NCBI GenBank assembly: GCA_900708905.1
Contig: CAADRB010000088.1
Span: 284,813-348,812 of the forward strand
Source of the DNA: Hymenolepis diminuta
Lineage: Eukaryota > Platyhelminthes > Cestoda > Cyclophyllidea > Hymenolepididae
Direction of reading: 5' to 3'
Length of the DNA: 64,000 nt
The notes under the pieces are model-generated. The model was not told the DNA's origin, ran no database searches, and saw only the letters and a program-made list of their open reading frames with translations. This document shows, in pieces, positions 61,281 to 64,000 of this stretch. Position 1 is the stretch's first letter. Every line of letters starts with the position of its first letter. The position numbers were made by a program, and so were the translations under genes.

Positions 61281-63285
61281 TTAAGTGCCAAATTAAGAAT
61301 TGAGATTTAAGGATCAGACGAACAGGGCATGTTATGAAATCAAACATAACCTTTCCTTCTTTTGACTTGTAGCCCATAGTCACTTTTCGCGTCCTGTTAC
61401 CATTAATACTGATGGTACAAGATCTACAACTTCAAGTGGTAATCAGCGAAGAATGATAACCGAAGAAGAAGTTCGTGAGATGGAAATGAAGCGTAAATTG
61501 AACTTCTTTCTCTAAGCATTTTTTCCTTGTCTTTACCCTATTTTGCTTGCCACTTTCAGTTATGGACATCTCTGCAGATGATATAAGTGTCGATCAGGAG
61601 GTTAATATCGTACGTTTAAGCTCTATTTTCTGATGACAGTGGGTATGAATAATTAGAGTTCATTCCGTTTTTGCTACAGAATAAGCCTGACCCGGTAAAT
61701 GCGGTACCATCAATTCACGTACCTGAAGATCTCACGCTTTGTGGAGAAAATACCAATGTTACTATGCTGCAGGATATGCTCATGTCGCCCCAACCTTTCG
61801 AAAAGTCTGCTTCTAAGGCTCCGACTCGTAAATCAGCCGGTCGCAATAAGAGTCGTCGAAGTGTTCAGTTTGCGCCTTTAGCTGGTAAGCTTGCTATCCT
61901 TAATAAATTTTTCTCTATAACATGACAAAATATTGCGATCTTAATTCAGGAACAGATATTTAAGACTGTTGAAAGATATTTCCAAGGTTGCCATCGCTGA
62001 CATAACCTGGAGTACCTCTGCTTTTTTCGCTAGGTGTCCACTGAGGTTGCACTACGGCTACATTTACTCAGATTTGGAAGAAAGAAGATAGAAAATCTAT
62101 AGCTTAAACTAGGGTATTTTCCACCTTAGTTAGATAACAATTGTACTTATGTAGGTTAAGAAACATGGGAATTTATTGGCTAGTCAATAGTGGCAATAGT
62201 GTAGAGATTGATAAACAGCTAGAGGAGGGTAGCTGAAATTGTTTTGTTGCAAGGTTGCTCTATTGTCGATCTCAATTTATATAGAATTCATACTGTATTG
62301 TGTGAATACTATCTCTTGGCCGACGTGTAGTTCCCTCTCTTAGCATTTAGTGGTAGTTAAGATTCTACTTTCTGCATCCATATTTCACTCAATAAACTAG
62401 GATTACAACATATATGCGTTTCTGAACTGGTTTTTCTTTGAGCAAATGAAATCAACTAGATCAAGCTTTTAATGTGTGGTTCTTAAGAATTCATCAGCAC
62501 CTTGATTGTTTTATTGAATTTAACAGTTCTAATGAAAATTTCAAGTAGTGTTGTTAAATCTATTTAATCAACAAATTCGGTCAGCTAATGTTCGTATTAA
62601 AAATACGAATTGGACGTAAAGCTGTATAGCTTTAGATATTACCGTTACCAGACGGAGAAGAAAGTAGAATATGAAGATTTCTTTCTTGAAAAGTAAATTT
62701 GCCCCTACTGTTTGGATTGCTATTTGAGCCAATTTGTCCTTCAGGATACTTGAAGAGACCAATTCTGTTGGAAATTCGATTTAATGACTATTCCTTTTCT
62801 TTCTTTTCATAGCTAAGAAGTATTGCCGAGATGTTAATGTAGTGTCTTCTAGCCTTCGAATTTTAATCTCCGTGTATTTTAAAATTCCTTTAGAGATGTA
62901 CGAGGAACATTCTGAGGATAAATGGCGGCGTGTCCCATTGGGTCTTAATAAAGTATCTCCAACTCGATCCCCCTCATCTGATCTTTCAAAGAATGAGCGG
63001 AATTTTCCTCCGATGGATCTTAATGGAATATCACCGATTGCACCTCGTTCATCACCTGGTGGAAATTTGAATGATTCCTTTATTGATAAGTGTAAGCTCT
63101 ACCTTCTGTTTATCTTAATGAAGTCCACCTCTTTCGAGTTACCTCAAACTCATTTTAATCGTATTTATCAATGCAAATAGTGGGATCACCCGAATTTCCG
63201 CAAAAATCGCGACTTGGGACAACAATATTAGGAGTCAACGAAGTGGGTCAACTGAGAAGTGCCCGTCCCTGTCTTACTCCAATAG
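39356..63285 (+). CDS. Unidentified modular repeat protein, at least 54 small exons, 3' end outside or unresolved
   Basis: Exons 1-6: 39356-39425, 39460-39518, 39553-39610, 39695-39732, 39803-39920, 39983-40141; the rest are given under the sub-entries. All joins are GT-AG with consistent phase and total about 5419 coding bases (about 1806 residues). After exon 1 nearly every exon begins and ends in phase 1 and is a multiple of 3 (54-205 nt, median near 90). The exceptions come in pairs: a small 29-56 nt exon (phase 1 to 0) followed by a larger one (phase 0 to 1). The protein has no signal peptide or membrane segment, is rich in Ser, Thr, Glu, Lys and Arg, and is probably disordered. Arg-rich basic stretches alternate with acidic ones. 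No family was recognised. Its modular, skippable exons recall flatworm micro-exon genes, but it is far larger, has no secretion signal and its exons are longer. A nuclear or chromosomal scaffold is a guess. Confidence 0.75.
39803..43321 (+). CDS. Repeat gene exons 5-12: type-A units with basic arm plus T-F-E-L-S motif
   Basis: Exons: 39803-39920, 39983-40141, 40805-40833, 40910-41024, 42113-42141, 42209-42329, 43113-43141, 43207-43321. Together with exon 4 they form five successive type-A units of about 48-53 residues. Each unit has a basic arm ending R-R-x-L-V-x-S (N-L-V-D-S, Q-L-V-N-T, A-L-V-K-S, A-L-V-D-S, A-L-V-D-S), then a short spacer, then x-T-F-E-L-S-V/I or a variant (F-D-L-R, F-G-L-G), then often a G/E-x-K-P/K. 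Four units are split into a small exon (38 or 29, 29, 29 nt) and a larger exon (118, 115, 121, 115 nt). The unit in exon 6 is unsplit at 159 nt. A sixth unsplit unit recurs far downstream as exon 42. Confidence 0.78.
41500..41585 (-). repeat. tRNA-like (SINE-type) remnant in an intron of the repeat gene
   Basis: On the minus strand a box-A-like TGGTGCAGTGGTC (41562-41574) is followed about 45 bases later by a weak box-B-like GGTTAATCGC. It is interpreted as a decayed tRNA-derived element inserted antisense in the intron between exons 8 and 9. Confidence 0.25.
43930..44200 (+). repeat. Intronic dispersed repeat, copy 1
   Basis: Shares GCTGTGTCAAT, then a GTTAACCT / GTCAATCT block and an AGGGA block, with 56850-57000 in the same order. 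It lies in the long intron between exons 12 and 13 of the repeat gene. No coding capacity was recognised. Confidence 0.35.
44682..46958 (+). CDS. Repeat gene exons 13-17, including the first type-C cassette
   Basis: Exons: 44682-44828, 44940-45014, 46579-46698, 46740-46811, 46881-46958, all phase 1-1. Exon 13 has K-R-S-P-S-Q and H-R-R-R-S-T (basic, Ser-rich). Exon 15 ends P-R-R-K-M-T-L-R-G-R-R and exon 16 begins D-S-V-I-Q-I-D-F; these two exons are a shortened copy of the three-exon cassette repeated at 50.2-51.7 kb. Exon 16 ends with a run of five Gln. The intron before exon 15 (1.56 kb) is the longest so far and appears empty. Confidence 0.72.
47181..49470 (+). CDS. Repeat gene exons 18-24: type-B exon pairs, about 90 + 84 nt
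   Basis: Exons: 47181-47270 (90 nt), 47754-47840 (87), 47914-47997 (84), 48800-48892 (93), 48963-49046 (84), 49230-49319 (90), 49387-49470 (84). The first member of each pair opens E/Q-G/S/N-R-R/K-S or similar and is basic. The second is always exactly 84 nt, opens D/N-x-S-x-x (D-A-S, N-A-S, D-V-S) and is acidic, ending near K-S-x-x-E. Three full pairs are present, and exon 18 is an unpaired first member. Introns inside pairs are 67-73 nt. Exons 22 and 24 use donors C|GTACGG and C|GTAAGT, and the carried C is compatible with the following exons. Confidence 0.7.
50236..51726 (+). CDS. Repeat gene exons 25-30: duplicated three-exon type-C cassette
   Basis: Cassette 1: 50236-50355, 50425-50541, 50587-50736. 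Cassette 2: 51250-51366, 51430-51546, 51589-51726. First exons share T/H-S-x-x-x-I-x-N and I-E-D-Q. Second exons are 117 nt in both and share S-x-E-E-T-x-I-Q, P-K-R-K-V and L-R-G-R-R-A. Third exons share D-x-V/M-I-Q-V/T-D-F and A-Q-A-N-Q. Introns are also similar in length (69 and 45 nt versus 63 and 42 nt), so the duplication included introns. L-R-G-R-R resembles an AT-hook core (R-G-R-P) but lacks the Pro, so DNA binding is only a possibility. Confidence 0.75.
50938..51001. other. Two adjacent perfect-to-near-perfect hairpins in an intron
   Basis: First, ACTATGTA and TACATAGT are separated by six bases. Immediately after, AAATATATATGCACAT pairs with TGTGCATTATATATTT around a two-base loop with one mismatch. 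They lie in the intron between the two type-C cassettes. Confidence 0.6.
52494..55479 (+). CDS. Repeat gene exons 31-41: non-repetitive Ser/acid-rich middle region
   Basis: Exons: 52494-52556, 52638-52727, 53264-53365, 53698-53760, 53830-53913, 54329-54384, 54472-54661, 54730-54831, 54929-55078, 55200-55331, 55405-55479. All are phase 1-1 except 36 (56 nt, 1 to 0) and 37 (190 nt, 0 to 1). Exon 36 opens V-S-L-M-Q-S and exon 37 contains V-V-E-I-D-F, echoing the second and third exons of the type-C cassette, so this is probably an old, diverged copy. Exon 32 carries K-R-K (basic patch), and exons 39-40 are strongly acidic. An exon-like stretch at 53130-53218 is treated separately. Confidence 0.68.
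53129..53218 (+). other. Exon-like stretch with in-frame stop between exons 32 and 33
   Basis: Good acceptor (TTTTTCTTAAG) in the right phase, followed by an open frame A-I-G-I-S-S-N-S-L-E-V in the style of the gene, but ending in TAA after about 29 codons with no phase-compatible GT donor before it. It could be an alternative terminal exon, a poison exon or a decayed exon. Confidence 0.35.
56134..56286 (+). CDS. Repeat gene exon 42: isolated, unsplit type-A unit
   Basis: A 153-nt phase 1-1 exon with L-R-L-R-R-A-L-V-G-S, then N-E-T-T-F-E-I-S-V-A-S-V-A-G-Q-K-P. It is closest in wording to the unit in exons 7-8 (V-I-S-A-V-G-Q-K-P) but has no internal intron. It lies 12.8 kb from the other type-A units, so it was moved or left behind by later cassette insertions. 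Confidence 0.8.
56850..57060 (+). repeat. Intronic dispersed repeat, copy 2
   Basis: Counterpart of 43930-44200, lying in the intron between exons 42 and 43 of the same gene. The shared core is GCTGTGTCAAT at about 56926-56936. Confidence 0.35.
57267..59665 (+). CDS. Repeat gene exons 43-49
   Basis: Exons: 57267-57446 (180 nt), 57564-57644 (81), 58030-58092 (63), 59095-59123 (29), 59196-59319 (124), 59387-59440 (54), 59519-59665 (147). Exons 46-47 repeat the 29-nt plus about 120-nt phase pattern of the type-A units and contain A-R-R-E-S-T and L-R-K-R-A-S-K-E-S, so they may be a diverged type-A unit. Exon 49 is Ser/Pro/Arg-rich with V-S-P-R-R-V-W-P-S-P-L-R-R-S, containing S-P sites that could be targets of proline-directed kinases (inference). 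Confidence 0.66.
61247..61277. repeat. (TA)n microsatellite
   Basis: About 15 uninterrupted TA units, in the intron between exons 49 and 50 of the repeat gene. Confidence 0.95.
61373..63285 (+). CDS. Repeat gene exons 50-54 with PP1-docking-like motif
   Basis: Exons: 61373-61492, 61560-61609, 61680-61884, then 62894-63091 (or 62813-63091, since both acceptors give phase 1), then 63181-63285. Exon 52 holds T-R-K-S-A-G-R-N-K-S-R-R-S-V-Q-F-A-P-L: R-S-V-Q-F fits the R/K-x-V-x-F docking motif for protein phosphatase 1, preceded by a basic stretch as in many PP1 regulators. Exon 53 has several S-P/T-P sites and D-L-N-G-I-S-P. Exon 54 has T-T-I-L-G-V-N-E-V-G-Q. Exon 51 may end at 61600 or 61609 (both phase 0); 61609 has the better donor, GTACGT. 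Confidence 0.62.
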
Positions 63286-63611
63286 GTAAGAATAACTGTT
63301 TGTTCTGCTTTTGGCAATTCTGCTTAATCCAGTTTAACGGAATCTTTCGAGACTGGAGTTAGTGTCGGATAGCTTTCAACGTGGATGTCTGTTAAGTCAG
63401 AAAGGTCAGAGCCTCGATGCTTATCCAGTGATCAATCTCGTGGTAGTCATTGATGATCAGTAAGTTTGTGCCAGAAAACAATTTCGTCATATAGGGGTTA
63501 GAGGATTCTGACTTGCTAACCCTTTATTGAGGATGATAGTTGAAAATCACATCCATTGGATATGGTTGGGAATTAAAGTAATATCATGACTGTTGCATAT
63601 TTATTAACCAG

Positions 63612-63903
63612 TTCTTCAACATTTTGCAATTTTACGGAACTCAAACATTCAGTCTTAATCTTGCAAAGGAGCCGACTGTCAGTTGGGTAAATTTAAGGTG
63701 TCAGTTTTTTGTACAGTCTCTCATCCAACTGGGCGATTGTGGTAATGATAAGACATCTACACTTGAAAATGTTATGCATATGACCTTCGATGGATTATTG
63801 TCAACAGTGGTGAAATTGAACATATGCTTGTGCCACTGGCACAGTGCTCAACATGCACGTTTATCACATCACGATTCTCAAAATCGATGGTTTAGTCTGG
63901 TTG
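63612..63903 (+). CDS. Candidate further exons at the right edge, phase unresolved
   Basis: Two open segments in one frame, 63612-63686 and 63717-63903, would be joined by a 30-nt intron (GTAAAT to TACAG). The second has strong coding character: F-D-G-L-L-S-T-V-V-K-L, H-W-H-S-A-Q-H-A-R-L-S-H-H-D-S and N-R-W-F-S-L-V, ending at a consensus donor GTAAGA. The first segment would need a phase-0 donor upstream, while exon 54 ends in phase 1, so either an exon was missed in 63286-63611 or this is a different gene. I do not recognise the domain. Confidence 0.35.
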
Positions 63904-64000
63904 GTAAGAATATAAGTTTCTCATCTATGCTGCTTTAGAACACCTTCCTTTCTAAGTGCTGTTGATACCTGCCTTAACTGGAGGTTTTACACGGTATTGA

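Noticed and set aside
1..64000. CRISPR arrays, bacterial operons, riboswitches
   Set aside because: The sequence is eukaryotic with spliced genes; no regular direct-repeat/spacer pattern was seen.

Overview
The window reads as eukaryotic, AT-rich genomic DNA and most likely comes from a parasitic flatworm (cestode or trematode). The reasons are very short introns (33-38 nt) at the 5' ends of two genes, standard GT-AG splicing, many small exons, mariner and LTR-retrotransposon debris, and a 3' splice site only 3 nt before a start codon, as expected where spliced-leader trans-splicing occurs. Species-level assignment is not possible from sequence reading alone. One 250-base assembly gap (N) lies at 11309-11558 inside the mariner element.

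Layout. (1) 872-1321, + strand: terminal exon of a tandem-C2 (synaptotagmin-type) protein whose other exons lie upstream of the window. (2) 1.4-16 kb: gene-poor. It holds two diverged copies of one unidentified minus-strand gene segment (2.7-3.3 kb and 6.86-7.5 kb), a decayed mariner element with both inverted repeats (10808-12016), and an LTR-retrotransposon gag relic (13.5-13.9 kb). (3) 16046-34425, - strand: a complete 19-exon gene for the HD-PTP/PTPN23 orthologue. The exon lengths sum to 5676 nt, with all phases consistent, giving a predicted 1891 residues: BRO1 domain, V-shaped coiled-coil domain, Gln/Pro-rich linker, degenerate tyrosine-phosphatase domain and a short C-terminal tail. (4) 34.4-39.36 kb: intergenic, between divergently transcribed genes, with dispersed repeats and a tRNA-like sequence. 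(5) 39356 to beyond 63285, + strand: a very unusual gene of at least 54 small exons (about 1806 residues so far). Nearly every exon is a phase-1 symmetric cassette whose length is a multiple of three, and the gene is built by repeated duplication of at least three exon cassettes. It continues to or past the right edge. I could not assign it to a known family.

The HD-PTP orthologue should act in ESCRT-dependent endosomal sorting. Its phosphatase signature loop has lost both catalytic residues, so it is predicted to be a scaffold only. The modular repeat gene is the best candidate for something undescribed. Its repeats combine basic Arg-rich stretches (R-x-R-R-A-L-V-D-S; T-L-R-G-R-R) with a short acidic/hydroxyl motif (T-F-E-L-S), and a PP1-docking-like R-S-V-Q-F motif lies further on. 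This would fit a nuclear or chromosomal scaffold, but that is inference.
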